From positions 1,426,001 through 1,490,000 of the forward strand of contig NZ_CP046564.1 in the NCBI RefSeq assembly GCF_009818105.1: 64,000 nucleotides of DNA. Direction: 5' to 3'. Both the position numbers and the translations under genes were made by a program. This document shows, one piece after another, positions 34,516 to 43,380 of this stretch; within the stretch, counting starts at the first letter, position 1; each line of letters begins with the position of its first letter. The notes beneath the pieces are model-generated. The model made no database searches, was not told where the DNA came from, and saw nothing but the letters and a program-made list of their open reading frames with translations. This DNA comes from Bacillus sp. N1-1. GTDB lineage: Bacteria > Bacillota > Bacilli > Bacillales > Guptibacillaceae.

Positions 34516-36330
34516 TTGCATTTTCAGGTTATGAATAGTCCTTTTGATCAAAAACAAACCGAACTTTTAAATCATCTGTTACCAACGTTAAATGAAACAC
34601 AGAAAATTTGGCTAAGCGGATATCTTTCTGTTCCAGGAGTGGCAGAAGCAGCGGCCGCAACTGAAACTCCCTCAGCTGAAGAAGCGTTCTCAGAGAATGT
34701 ACTAAAAACGCGTGATATTACGATTCTCTATGGCTCTCATACGGGAAATTGTCAGTCGCTAGCAGAATCTTTTTTTGAGCGACTTGATAACGAAAAGTAC
34801 AACGTAACACTTTCATCTCTCGATGATTTTAAACCAAAGTCGCTTAAGAAAGTAGAAGACCTTTTGTTGATTACAAGTACGCATGGAGATGGAGATCCTC
34901 CTGACAATGCGCTAAGCTTTTACGACTTTATCCAAAGTAAGCGAGCTCCTGAATTAGGAGAACTCAGGTTTTCTGTTCTATCACTTGGGGATAGCTCGTA
35001 TGAATTTTTCTGTCAAACAGGGAAAGATTTTGACAGACGTTTTGAAGAATTAGGGGGCACTCGACTTTACCCTCGTGTCGATTGTGACCTTGATTTTGAA
35101 GAACCTGCGGAGGAGTGGTTTGAAGGAGTGATGGGCGTACTGAGTGATGCCCAGTTCACGAATGAAGCGTCACCTTCTAAAGAAGAAGCTACAGAAACGA
35201 GTGAAACATATTCAAGAACGAATCCGTTTAAAGCAGAGATTTTGGAAAATATCAACTTGAACGGTCGAGGCTCGAATAAAGAAACGCGACACCTTGAACT
35301 TGATCTTGAAGGATCAAATCTTGTCTATGAGCCAGGCGACAGTCTAGGCATTTATCCTGAAAATGATAACGCACTTGTGCTTCAACTGATTGAAGAAATG
35401 AATTGGGACCGAGACAGCCAGGTGATTGTAAACAAGCAGGGAGACGTGCAGTCTCTTCAGGAAGCTTTAACGAAGACGTATGAGATTACAAGTCTAACAA
35501 AACCATTACTTAAGAAGATTGCTGAGCTCACGGAGAGCGCAGAGCTTCTCCACATGATTAATGCCGAGGGAGAAGAGCTAAAGACCTATATTTATGGAAG
35601 AGATCTCATTGATCTGGTGAAAGATTATGGACCATGGAAGATCACTGCAGAGGAATTTGTCAAGGTGCTTCGTAAAATCCCAGTCCGTCTATACTCCATT
35701 GCAAGCAGTCCAAAAGCGAGTGAAGAGGAAGTTCACCTAACGATTGGTGCTCTGCGATATGACGCACATGGTCGAGCTCGCACTGGTGTTTGTTCGGGTC
35801 AGTGTGCAGAGCGATCACAGGCAGGAGATACGCTTCCAGTATTCGTTCAGCGAAATCAGAATTTCAGACTTCCGGAAAGCTCAGACACCCCTATCATTAT
35901 GATTGGGGCAGGTACTGGAGTAGCGCCGTATCGCGCTTTTTTACAAGAGCGAGAAGAAATTGGCGCAGGGGGCGAGACGTGGTTATTCTTTGGTGAGCAG
36001 CACTTTGTCACCGACTTTCTTTACCAGGTCGAGTGGCAAAAGTGGTTAAAAGATGGTGTGCTTACTCGCATGGATGTCGCATTTTCACGCGATACAGATG
36101 AGAAAGTGTATGTTCAACACCGAATGCGCGAGCGAAGTAAAGAGCTATACGAGTGGCTTCAGAAGGGAGCGCACGTCTACGTATGTGGCGATGAGAAGTA
36201 TATGGCAAAAGATGTTCATATTGCACTCGTCAACATTCTGGAGCAAGAGGGTGGCTTGAGTGAGTCGGAAGCTGAGGCTTATCTAGCGGATCTACGTAAC
36301 GCGAAACGCTATCAGCGTGATGTGTACTAA
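34516..36330 (+). CDS. cysJ: Assimilatory sulfite reductase flavoprotein subunit CysJ
   Basis: A 604-residue diflavin reductase: FMN-binding flavodoxin domain (~70-210; ILYGSHTGNCQSLAES, ITSTHGDGDPPD, LGDSSYEFFC), FAD-binding domain (RLYSIASSPK, GVCSGQCAE) and NADPH domain (MIGAGTGVAPYRAFLQER, YVCGDEKYM, C-terminal RDVY). It passes electrons from NADPH to CysI. The start is TTG six bases after GAGGTGG. It lies under the S-box and is followed by cysI after 21 bases. Confidence 0.97.
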   Translation: MHFQVMNSPFDQKQTELLNHLLPTLNETQKIWLSGYLSVPGVAEAAAATETPSAEEAFSENVLKTRDITILYGSHTGNCQSLAESFFERLDNEKYNVTLSSLDDFKPKSLKKVEDLLLITSTHGDGDPPDNALSFYDFIQSKRAPELGELRFSVLSLGDSSYEFFCQTGKDFDRRFEELGGTRLYPRVDCDLDFEEPAEEWFEGVMGVLSDAQFTNEASPSKEEATETSETYSRTNPFKAEILENINLNGRGSNKETRHLELDLEGSNLVYEPGDSLGIYPENDNALVLQLIEEMNWDRDSQVIVNKQGDVQSLQEALTKTYEITSLTKPLLKKIAELTESAELLHMINAEGEELKTYIYGRDLIDLVKDYGPWKITAEEFVKVLRKIPVRLYSIASSPKASEEEVHLTIGALRYDAHGRARTGVCSGQCAERSQAGDTLPVFVQRNQNFRLPESSDTPIIMIGAGTGVAPYRAFLQEREEIGAGGETWLFFGEQHFVTDFLYQVEWQKWLKDGVLTRMDVAFSRDTDEKVYVQHRMRERSKELYEWLQKGAHVYVCGDEKYMAKDVHIALVNILEQEGGLSESEAEAYLADLRNAKRYQRDVY

Positions 36331-36351
36331 GCGTGATGGAAGGAGTTTGAC

Positions 36352-38061
36352 ATGAATAAAAAGACAGCAACGCAAGATGGAAAACCGAGTGAAATGGAGA
36401 AAATTAAAGACGAAAGCCACTACTTACGTGGCTCTCTGGTCGAAAGCTTTGCGGATCCGATTACCGCATCGATTCCGGATGCGGATACAAAGCTATTAAA
36501 GTTTCATGGTAGCTATATGCAGGATGATCGCGATATTCGCCAGGAGCGGAAGCAGCAGAAGCTTGAACCAGCTTATCAGTTTATGGTTCGTGTCCGATTG
36601 CCAGGTGGCGTAGCGACGCCAGAGCAGTGGCTTGTAATGGATGATCTTGCAAATCAATACGGAAACGGAACGCTAAAACTAACGACCCGTCAAACATTTC
36701 AAATGCATGGCATTTTAAAATGGAATATGAAGAAGAGTATTCAGGCAATGGATTCCGTTTTGATGGATTCCCTTGCAGCTTGTGGTGATGTGAATCGAAA
36801 TGTGATGTGTAACGCAAATCCGTATCAATCTGATATCCATGCAGAAGTACATGAATGGGCACGGAAATTAAGTGACGACCTGTTGCCGAGAACGAGAGCG
36901 TATCACGAAATTTGGTTAGATGAAGAAAAGGTGCTCGATCGAAAAGAAGAAGAGATTGAGCCTATGTATGGTCCTCATTATTTACCGAGAAAATTTAAGA
37001 TTGGCGTTGCGGTTCCGCCATCAAACGATGTGGACATTTTCTCCCAGGATCTCGGCTTTATTGCGATTCTTGAAGATGGCAAGCTTCAAGGGTTCAATGT
37101 TGCTGTAGGCGGTGGAATGGGCATGACGCATGGCGACACAAGTACGTATCCGCAGCTGTCAAGAATCATTGGTTTTTGTTCACCTGAAAACATTGTTGAT
37201 GTGGCCGAGAAGATCATTACGATTCAGCGTGATTATGGCAATCGCTCAGAGCGAAAGAACGCTCGCTTTAAATATACAATTGATCGAAGAGGACTTGACT
37301 GGGTTCGGAACGAATTGAATAGTAGACTCGGTTATGAGCTAGAAGAAGCTCGTTCTTATCATTTCGATCACAATGGTGATCGCTATGGCTGGGTAAAAGG
37401 GGATGGCAAATGGCACTTAACTCTCTTTATCCAAAATGGTCGAATTGTTGATCTAGAAGATTATCAAATTATGACCGGACTACGTGAAATTGCGAAAGTC
37501 CATGAAGGTGATTTCAGGCTAACACCGAACCAGAATCTTATCATAGCGAACGTACCAGAAGAAAAGAAAGCGGAAATCGATCAACTTGTCGCAACATACG
37601 GTCTCACAGATGGCAAACAAAATTCAGCACTGCGTCGAAATTCGATGGCCTGCGTTGCCTTCCCAACATGTGGTCTAGCGATGGCTGAGGCAGAGCGGTA
37701 TTTGCCTTCTCTTATTGATAAAATTGAAGAGATCGTGGATGAAGCAGGTCTAAGAGAAGAAGAAATCGTTATCCGCATGTCCGGCTGTCCGAATAGTTGT
37801 TCACGACCGACGCTTGGTGAAATTGCTTTTATTGGTAAAGCGCCTGGTAAGTACAACATGTATATGGGAGCCGGATTCGTTGGCGATCGTTTAAGCAAGC
37901 TCTATAAAGAAAATATTGGCGAAGAAGAAATCCTCGCTTCGCTAAAACCGATTTTATTTAACTATGCAAAAGAAAAAGAGGAACAGGAGCATTTCGGAGA
38001 TTATGTGATCCGCGCAGGGTATGTGGAAGAAGTGCGATCAGGACTTGATTTTCATAGTTAA
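36352..38061 (+). CDS. cysI: Assimilatory sulfite reductase hemoprotein subunit CysI
   Basis: A 569-residue siroheme/[4Fe-4S] protein. Cluster ligands are CVAFPTC (Cys434, Cys440) and CPNSC (Cys479, Cys483). The two ferredoxin-like and two sulfite-reductase repeats are of normal length; [11 protein letters not shown] contributes siroheme contacts. It reduces sulfite to sulfide with six electrons from CysJ. AAGGAG precedes the ATG. Terminated right after the gene. Confidence 0.97.
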   Translation: MNKKTATQDGKPSEMEKIKDESHYLRGSLVESFADPITASIPDADTKLLKFHGSYMQDDRDIRQERKQQKLEPAYQFMVRVRLPGGVATPEQWLVMDDLANQYGNGTLKLTTRQTFQMHGILKWNMKKSIQAMDSVLMDSLAACGDVNRNVMCNANPYQSDIHAEVHEWARKLSDDLLPRTRAYHEIWLDEEKVLDRKEEEIEPMYGPHYLPRKFKIGVAVPPSNDVDIFSQDLGFIAILEDGKLQGFNVAVGGGMGMTHGDTSTYPQLSRIIGFCSPENIVDVAEKIITIQRDYGNRSERKNARFKYTIDRRGLDWVRNELNSRLGYELEEARSYHFDHNGDRYGWVKGDGKWHLTLFIQNGRIVDLEDYQIMTGLREIAKVHEGDFRLTPNQNLIIANVPEEKKAEIDQLVATYGLTDGKQNSALRRNSMACVAFPTCGLAMAEAERYLPSLIDKIEEIVDEAGLREEEIVIRMSGCPNSCSRPTLGEIAFIGKAPGKYNMYMGAGFVGDRLSKLYKENIGEEEILASLKPILFNYAKEKEEQEHFGDYVIRAGYVEEVRSGLDFHS

Positions 38062-38074
38062 TGCCTTACTGAAA

Positions 38075-38110
38075 GAAACCCAAAGATCACGCGTGTGAAC
38101 TTTGGGTTTC
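38075..38110 (+). terminator. Terminator of cysJI
   Basis: Perfect 11-bp arms GAAACCCAAAG / CTTTGGGTTTC with a 14-base loop; TTTTT follows after a short gap. Confidence 0.8.
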
Positions 38111-38141
38111 ACTGTTTTTATAAAAAAATGGAGGTGCAAGA

Positions 38142-39356
38142 ATGACTTATAGCATGGTTTCCCATTTAACTTGTCCAAAGTGCAGCGAAACATATGATGC
38201 AGATACGATTCAACAGCTTTGTGTTTGCGGGTCGCCACTTCTCGTCGATTATAAGCTTGATGAAGTGAAAAAGTTCGTCACAAAAGACATGATAGCAGAG
38301 CGAGAGCAGTCACTGTGGCGATACCATGAGATGCTTCCAGTGAAAGATCGAACGAATAAAGTAAGTTTTGAAGAAGGAATGACGCCAATCTTGCCACTCC
38401 CTTCTCTTGGTAAGGAAATGGCGATTCCAAATTTGTACATAAAAGATGAAGGGATGGTCCCAACTGGTTCATTTAAAGCAAGAGGAGCGTCAGTTGGGAT
38501 TTCAAAGGCAAAAGAGCTTGGTGTTCAGAACTTAGCGATGCCGACGAATGGAAATGCAGGAGCGGCCTGGTCTCTTTATGCTGCTAAGGCAGGATTAGAA
38601 GCACATATTGTTATGCCGGTCGACGCTCCTGAAATTACGAGAAAAGAAGTAAGTATTTCCGGTGCTCATCTTTATCTTGTCAATGGGTTAATAAGCGACG
38701 CAGGCAAAATCGTAGGTGATCTCGTGAAAGAACAGGGATTCTATGATGCGTCTACGCTTAAAGAGCCCTATCGCATTGAAGGTAAAAAGACGATGGGGTA
38801 TGAAATAGCGGAACAGCTGGATTGGAAGCTTCCTGATGTGATTCTTTATCCAACTGGTGGAGGCGTCGGCCTTATCGGCATCTATAAAGCGTTTCTTGAA
38901 CTTCAACAGCTTGGGTGGATCAAAGATGAGAAGCTCCCGAGATTGGTTGCTGTTCAATCAGAAGGATGTGCTCCGATTGTGAAAGCATTCGATGAAGGGA
39001 AAATGGAATCAGAGTTCTGGGAGAATTCAACGACGCATGCGTTTGGCATCAATGTACCAAAAGCGATCGGTGATTTTCTTGTTCTAGATGCAATTTATCA
39101 AACAAATGGTTGTGCGATTGCCGTTTCTGAAGAAGAGATTCGAACATCTCAGCGTGAGGTTGCTGGGCGAGAAGGGCAATTTGTTTGTCCGGAAGGCGCA
39201 GCTACATTTGCAGCTGCCAAAAGATTAAAGGGGTACAATTGGATCAAAGAAGATGAAAAGGTCATTTGTTTAAATACTGGCCTAGGAATAAAATATCCCG
39301 ACGCATTTCATGTGAATGCGAGAACGATGGAACCTTTTGAAAGGATTAGTTATTAA
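38142..39356 (+). CDS. Threonine synthase-like PLP enzyme with zinc ribbon
   Basis: A 404-residue fold-type II PLP enzyme. An N-terminal zinc ribbon has C-x2-C (CPKC) and C-x-C (CVCG). The Schiff-base Lys is K112 in PTGSFKARG, and the phosphate loop is PTGGGVGLIG. This is the longer threonine synthase type rather than the short ThrC of Bacillus hom-thrC-thrB operons. It stands alone, between the cysJI terminator and its own terminator, with no hom or thrB nearby. Threonine synthase is the safest name; the related cysteate synthase reaction cannot be excluded from sequence. GGAGGTG precedes the ATG. Confidence 0.8.
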   Translation: MTYSMVSHLTCPKCSETYDADTIQQLCVCGSPLLVDYKLDEVKKFVTKDMIAEREQSLWRYHEMLPVKDRTNKVSFEEGMTPILPLPSLGKEMAIPNLYIKDEGMVPTGSFKARGASVGISKAKELGVQNLAMPTNGNAGAAWSLYAAKAGLEAHIVMPVDAPEITRKEVSISGAHLYLVNGLISDAGKIVGDLVKEQGFYDASTLKEPYRIEGKKTMGYEIAEQLDWKLPDVILYPTGGGVGLIGIYKAFLELQQLGWIKDEKLPRLVAVQSEGCAPIVKAFDEGKMESEFWENSTTHAFGINVPKAIGDFLVLDAIYQTNGCAIAVSEEEIRTSQREVAGREGQFVCPEGAATFAAAKRLKGYNWIKEDEKVICLNTGLGIKYPDAFHVNARTMEPFERISY

Positions 39357-39362
39357 CTGAAT

Positions 39363-39396
39363 GGGCACCATGCTTAGCATAATAAGCGTGGTGCCC
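39363..39396. terminator. Terminator after threonine synthase-like gene
   Basis: Arms GGGCACCATGCTT / AAGCGTGGTGCCC (one G-T pair) with a weak T-rich tail, between converging genes. Confidence 0.8.
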
Positions 39397-39400
39397 TCTA

Positions 39401-39958
39401 TTAGCCAAGGTATTGCTTTGAAGTCATAAACTGATCATCCATTAACACGTAGGGATGAGTTTCCATTAAGATGGTAATAAGGTAATCGGGCATCCTTTCC
39501 CCATCATAAGCACAGATGAGTGGAAAAGAGAGGTCATTTACAGCACTATCAACAATTTTTTCAAAATCTTCGATCAGATGAAGTGGTTCTTCCATTGAAG
39601 CCCATTCGACGTGTGCCCAGGAACGAAAGGACAGGCGGTTTTCGACATAAGGGGCCACGGTCTTTTTAAAATAGTCATGAATGGCTGGGGGATGATAGCT
39701 TCCACTTGAAAAGTAGAAATCAAAGCTATTTACTCGGTGAACATAGTTCAACTGATGTTCGGTGAACTTAAGTTGTAATTCTTTTAAAATCATTGGATAA
39801 AGACGGTCATTTTCAATTAGAATCGTGTACTCTTCGTTCGCTATTCCTTGTTCAATAAATTCGCAAACTTGCTCAAGATAACGCTCAATCCCCTGATAGG
39901 CATAAAGCACATGAACGCACTTTTTCTCTACGAACAGCTGGTTCATTTTGCTTTTCAA
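39401..39958 (-). CDS. MEDS-domain protein
   Basis: A 185-residue protein resembling the MEDS sensory domain of DcmR-type regulators: HVLYAYQGIERYLEQVCEFIEQGIANEEYTILIEN at the start, FRSWAHVEWASM in the middle and LICAYDGERMPDYLITILMETHPYVL near the end. There is no HTH or kinase domain, so it is a stand-alone sensor-like protein. Start ATG at 39958 with a GGGGAGTGATC site upstream. Monocistronic. Confidence 0.7.
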   Translation of the reverse strand: MKSKMNQLFVEKKCVHVLYAYQGIERYLEQVCEFIEQGIANEEYTILIENDRLYPMILKELQLKFTEHQLNYVHRVNSFDFYFSSGSYHPPAIHDYFKKTVAPYVENRLSFRSWAHVEWASMEEPLHLIEDFEKIVDSAVNDLSFPLICAYDGERMPDYLITILMETHPYVLMDDQFMTSKQYLG

Positions 39959-40055
39959 GTGATCACTCCCCGAAAATCGTTTATGTATAGTTTACTACAA
40001 CTGCCAGAAGATTAACATGAGGTTTGATTATTGTTGACAAGGAGGGCGATTATGT

Positions 40056-40601
40056 ATGCATCCAGAAATCAAAAAACATTTCAAAGGATTAGAGGCAGAA
40101 GATAAAACCGTTCAGTATGAAGCGTTTCAAGCGTTGCTCCAGGTAACAAAATCCGAAGTTGAATGGGCTTATGAAGTCTGGGATGAATTAGTAGAAGGGC
40201 TATCATCAAAAAACAATCACACGCGCTCACGGTGTGCTCAGCTGCTTTCACAGCTTGCGATAAGTGATCCCGAGAAGCGAATTCTGGTTGATTTTCCAAA
40301 ATTATGGGCGGTCACAAAAGATCCGAAGTTTGTAACGGCAAGGCATTCTTTTCAATCGATTTGGAGAGTTGGATTAGCTGGAGAAGAACAGAAAGTAATC
40401 GTGATGGGTCACCTTATTACTCGTTTTGAACAATGTTACCAAGAGAAGAACGGTACGTTGATTCGTTCAGACATCCTGCAAAGTCTTCATTCTTTATATG
40501 AAGAAGTAAAGGAACAAGAAATAAAAGAACGTGCACTTCAGTTAATTGAGTTTGTTGATGATCCAAAATACCAAAAAAAGTACCGTGCTATATGGAAGTA
40601 A
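40056..40601 (+). CDS. HEAT-repeat-like helical protein, unknown
   Basis: A 181-residue, almost entirely helical protein; pairs of amphipathic helices (VQYEAFQALLQVT; NHTRSRCAQLLSQLAIS; IKERALQLIEFVDDP) look like HEAT/ARM repeats. Such repeats mediate protein interactions. AAGGAGGG precedes the ATG. No further function can be proposed. Confidence 0.7.
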   Translation: MHPEIKKHFKGLEAEDKTVQYEAFQALLQVTKSEVEWAYEVWDELVEGLSSKNNHTRSRCAQLLSQLAISDPEKRILVDFPKLWAVTKDPKFVTARHSFQSIWRVGLAGEEQKVIVMGHLITRFEQCYQEKNGTLIRSDILQSLHSLYEEVKEQEIKERALQLIEFVDDPKYQKKYRAIWK

Positions 40602-40613
40602 GCATATACTAAT

Positions 40614-40653
40614 CAAGCCAGCTACCGCCTAATAGCGGAAGCCGGCTTTTTTT
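40614..40653. terminator. Terminator between HEAT-like and M50-like genes
   Basis: Composite hairpin with outer AGCC/GGCT and inner CCGC/GCGG pairings and a T7 run on the plus strand, between converging genes. Confidence 0.8.
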
Positions 40654-41131
40654 AATCAATTGGGTCAGCTGACTTTCCGTAGCGAAGCACATCAAATACA
40701 GCCATACCATCACTCGGTCTCCCGTCATCATTTCGAAATGGCATAAGAGAAAAGAAAATAAAATAGATCGAGAAATACGTGAATTGATAGAAAAAGAGCG
40801 TAACAGGAATCATGTTTGATGTAATTAAATAATTAATGATCAAAATGACAATTAAGTTAAATAAGCTTCCTCCTAAATAAATTGCAACGTGTGCCCAGGT
40901 TTTGTTATATGTTAACTTTTCGTATTGGCACCAGCCCTCCATAAAATACTTTCTTCTAACTTCGAGTGATGCTATTTGAAACAGGGTACGACCTGTGCCG
41001 ATACAAAATTTCACTTTGCCTCCAAACAGCCTTGCAATCAAAACATGACCGGCTTCGTGAACAAGCGTTACGATTGGTAAAATAATAAAGAAATTGACTA
41101 AGAACATCGGAATATCGTTTAACGTAAACAT
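40652..41131 (-). CDS. M50-like membrane metalloprotease
   Basis: A 159-residue membrane protein with the zinc motif HEAGH in the first helix (TLVHEAGHVLIARL) and a later DDGRPSDG segment at the place where site-2 proteases carry their third ligand Asp. Around four helices. It is short and lacks a PDZ domain. The motif supports an M50/M50B-like peptidase, but the third ligand context is atypical, so activity is uncertain. Confidence 0.75.
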   Translation of the reverse strand: MFTLNDIPMFLVNFFIILPIVTLVHEAGHVLIARLFGGKVKFCIGTGRTLFQIASLEVRRKYFMEGWCQYEKLTYNKTWAHVAIYLGGSLFNLIVILIINYLITSNMIPVTLFFYQFTYFSIYFIFFSLMPFRNDDGRPSDGMAVFDVLRYGKSADPID

Positions 41132-41343
41132 TGTCTACCTCCAGAAGGTGATCGTTGTACTATAAAGTAGGACGTTCCCGAATAGATCGATTCCTAACGC
41201 TTTTTCAGTAAGCAACATGAAACGGTAATAAACGAAATCAATTCGATACAATTTTTACGTGATGAAATTCATACCAAGAAAAAGGAAATCATGGGGGAAG
41301 AGGGTAAATGTTAAAGAGAGCAGTTAATAAGGAGGGTTCATAC

Positions 41344-41766
41344 ATGTACGAACTGAAGACGAAAGAAACGGATAATAGTGTCATTGAATTTATTGAAAGT
41401 GTCGATCATCCAAAAAAACGGGAAGATGGGTATCGCTTGTTAGATCTTTTTACTGAAACAACGGGGTATGAAGCAAAAATGTGGGGACCAAGCATTATTG
41501 GGTTTGGCTCGTATCATTATAAATATGCTACAGGACATGAAGGAGACGCACCGCTCGTTGGATTTTCACCAAGGAAGGCAAAGATTAGCTTATACCTCGC
41601 TCAAGGTGAACCGGAACGAGAGAGAACGTTAGACCGGCTCGGTAAGCATACGACAGGAAAAGCGTGCGTCTATGTGAACAAATTAGATGATATTGATCTT
41701 AATGTGCTGAAAGAGCTTATAAACCAATCAATTGTTTATTTAAAAAATATGTATCAGGAGCATTAA
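41344..41766 (+). CDS. DUF1801 protein
   Basis: A 140-residue protein with DUF1801/YdhG-type features: VDHPKKREDGYRLLDLF, AKMWGPSIIGFGSYHYKY and CVYVNKLDDIDLNVLKELI. Function unknown. The ATG at 41344 follows AAGGAGG; the longer frame from 41308 lacks a site. Monocistronic with a strong terminator. Confidence 0.88.
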   Translation: MYELKTKETDNSVIEFIESVDHPKKREDGYRLLDLFTETTGYEAKMWGPSIIGFGSYHYKYATGHEGDAPLVGFSPRKAKISLYLAQGEPERERTLDRLGKHTTGKACVYVNKLDDIDLNVLKELINQSIVYLKNMYQEH

Positions 41767-41810
41767 TGAAGGGATGCTTACCAAATATTGAAAACCCAAA
41801 AATGATAATG

Positions 41811-41849
41811 AACACAAAAGGTCAGGCTATAGCCCGACCTTTTGTGTTG
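41811..41849. terminator. Bidirectional terminator
   Basis: Long arms AACACAAAAGGTC / GACCTTTTGTGTT with inner GGC/GCC, between the DUF1801 gene and the converging lipoprotein gene. Confidence 0.92.
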
Positions 41850-41858
41850 AACAATCAC

Positions 41859-43115
41859 TTATTGAACGGTCATCGGTTGAAGAACGACCGCTTTAATCGC
41901 TCCTTCTTTTGAATCGGAAACAAAGGAAAGTTTGTTTTCTCCTGCGTGATAGACATGGAGATATTCAGAATCTAATTCGTTAAATACAACTTCGTCAGGC
42001 TCTCCAAACTGACAAACCACCTCAGTATAAGGAATGGCCGGCCCTTCTGAGAGCGCATTGTAGCGCAGGTCGCTTACTTTATCATTTGCTGTTAAGTAAG
42101 CATAGTTATCATCATAAAAACCTGGTGTTCCTTCATAAAAAGCTTCGTCGTAAGTCATAGAAGGCTTAAGTTTTTTCAGAGCTTCTTCAGACATACCTAG
42201 AAAAATCGACGCATCTTTTAAGTGGCCCTGCTCGGCAAATTGCAAAAGGTCTGAGTGAAAAGGTGCTTTTTCGCACGAAGCCGTCTCAGCTGCTTCGGCA
42301 GGCTCCTGGTCTGTCATCGTATAATCTCCATTAAAGCCAACGGCAGCATCGTGATAATTAAGGCAAGAGTCTTCAATAAAAGTTACGACGTCATTTGATT
42401 GAATAAATGTCCCAGAGCATGCTGGGTCTTCTGTATCCTGGAATGTTGCTTCATTTCCGTTTATTGTAGCAGTCCCTTTCAGTTCACCATCGTTTCCTCC
42501 GCTACTTACATCAATGGTAAATTGAAAAGAATCGTTTGTTACGTTTGATATGCTTAAATTCCCTCGATCAAATGCTGGATCAATGTAAAGGGCTTCCTGC
42601 CATGAAGCTTCTTCAGCTTCAGCTTCGACATTTTCTTCTGTTGGTGAAGCCGACGTACCTACTTCGATTTTCGTATACACCCCTGTAAAGGAAACCTGGC
42701 TTTCATTCAAACTCTCACAAACTTCGCTTGTATCGATCGTTAATCGATCTTCTTTCCAGCCAAAGGACACTTTGCATTCTGCGTTTTCAGCGTGCGTAAA
42801 AGATGCCATTTCTCCGTTAACTTGAGCGATCCCTGACAATTCACCAATGTTTTCACCATCGTATGCTTGGAGCATAAAAGTGAAGGAATCAGCCTTCGGA
42901 TCGGTAATATCAAGTCCACCGAGAATTTCGCCATCTTTTTCCCATTTGTACGTGCCTTCCTGGAAGAGAACTTCTTTGGTAGTCTCTTCTGAAGACTTGT
43001 CCACCGTTTCTTTTTCAGCTTCTACTTTTTCTGAGGAGTCTGAGGTTGTGAGGAAATTACAAGCCGACACAGTAAGTAGCAAGATAAATAAAAACACCAT
43101 ACGGAGCGTTTTCAT
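41859..43115 (-). CDS. Lipoprotein with internal domain duplication
   Basis: A 418-residue lipoprotein (lipobox VSAC, Cys19). Two ~90-residue beta-rich units follow: residues ~54-148 and ~168-267. Both contain a GEL-xG-xA-xVNG/TINGN pattern (IGELSGIAQVNGEMASF; DGELKGTATINGNEATF), a single Cys after it, and end in F-x-G-xY. A third, different C-terminal domain (~275-418) starts EKAPFHSDLLQFAEQGHL. I do not recognise the family. AGGAATCG-type site before the ATG. Monocistronic. Confidence 0.8.
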   Translation of the reverse strand: MKTLRMVFLFILLLTVSACNFLTTSDSSEKVEAEKETVDKSSEETTKEVLFQEGTYKWEKDGEILGGLDITDPKADSFTFMLQAYDGENIGELSGIAQVNGEMASFTHAENAECKVSFGWKEDRLTIDTSEVCESLNESQVSFTGVYTKIEVGTSASPTEENVEAEAEEASWQEALYIDPAFDRGNLSISNVTNDSFQFTIDVSSGGNDGELKGTATINGNEATFQDTEDPACSGTFIQSNDVVTFIEDSCLNYHDAAVGFNGDYTMTDQEPAEAAETASCEKAPFHSDLLQFAEQGHLKDASIFLGMSEEALKKLKPSMTYDEAFYEGTPGFYDDNYAYLTANDKVSDLRYNALSEGPAIPYTEVVCQFGEPDEVVFNELDSEYLHVYHAGENKLSFVSDSKEGAIKAVVLQPMTVQ

Positions 43116-43380
43116 ACGATTCCTCCCTATTCAAGTAAGTTGATGTCATTATTATACATAAGGTTCTGTGAAAGAAAGGCATATTGGTGTCGATACACAA
43201 AAAAATCTCTTGTCTACTTTGAGCGAATATTCGTGTAAACTAGTTGTCCATTTCCGGGGAAATGATTGGAAGAAGTCGAACGATTTCTTAACGACGATTA
43301 GATAGGAAGGATTGTGGTGAAAACTGACTGCGAGGGTTTAAAGGAAAATTCGCTGTTGCCAATTAAGCAAAGGGGCGATT

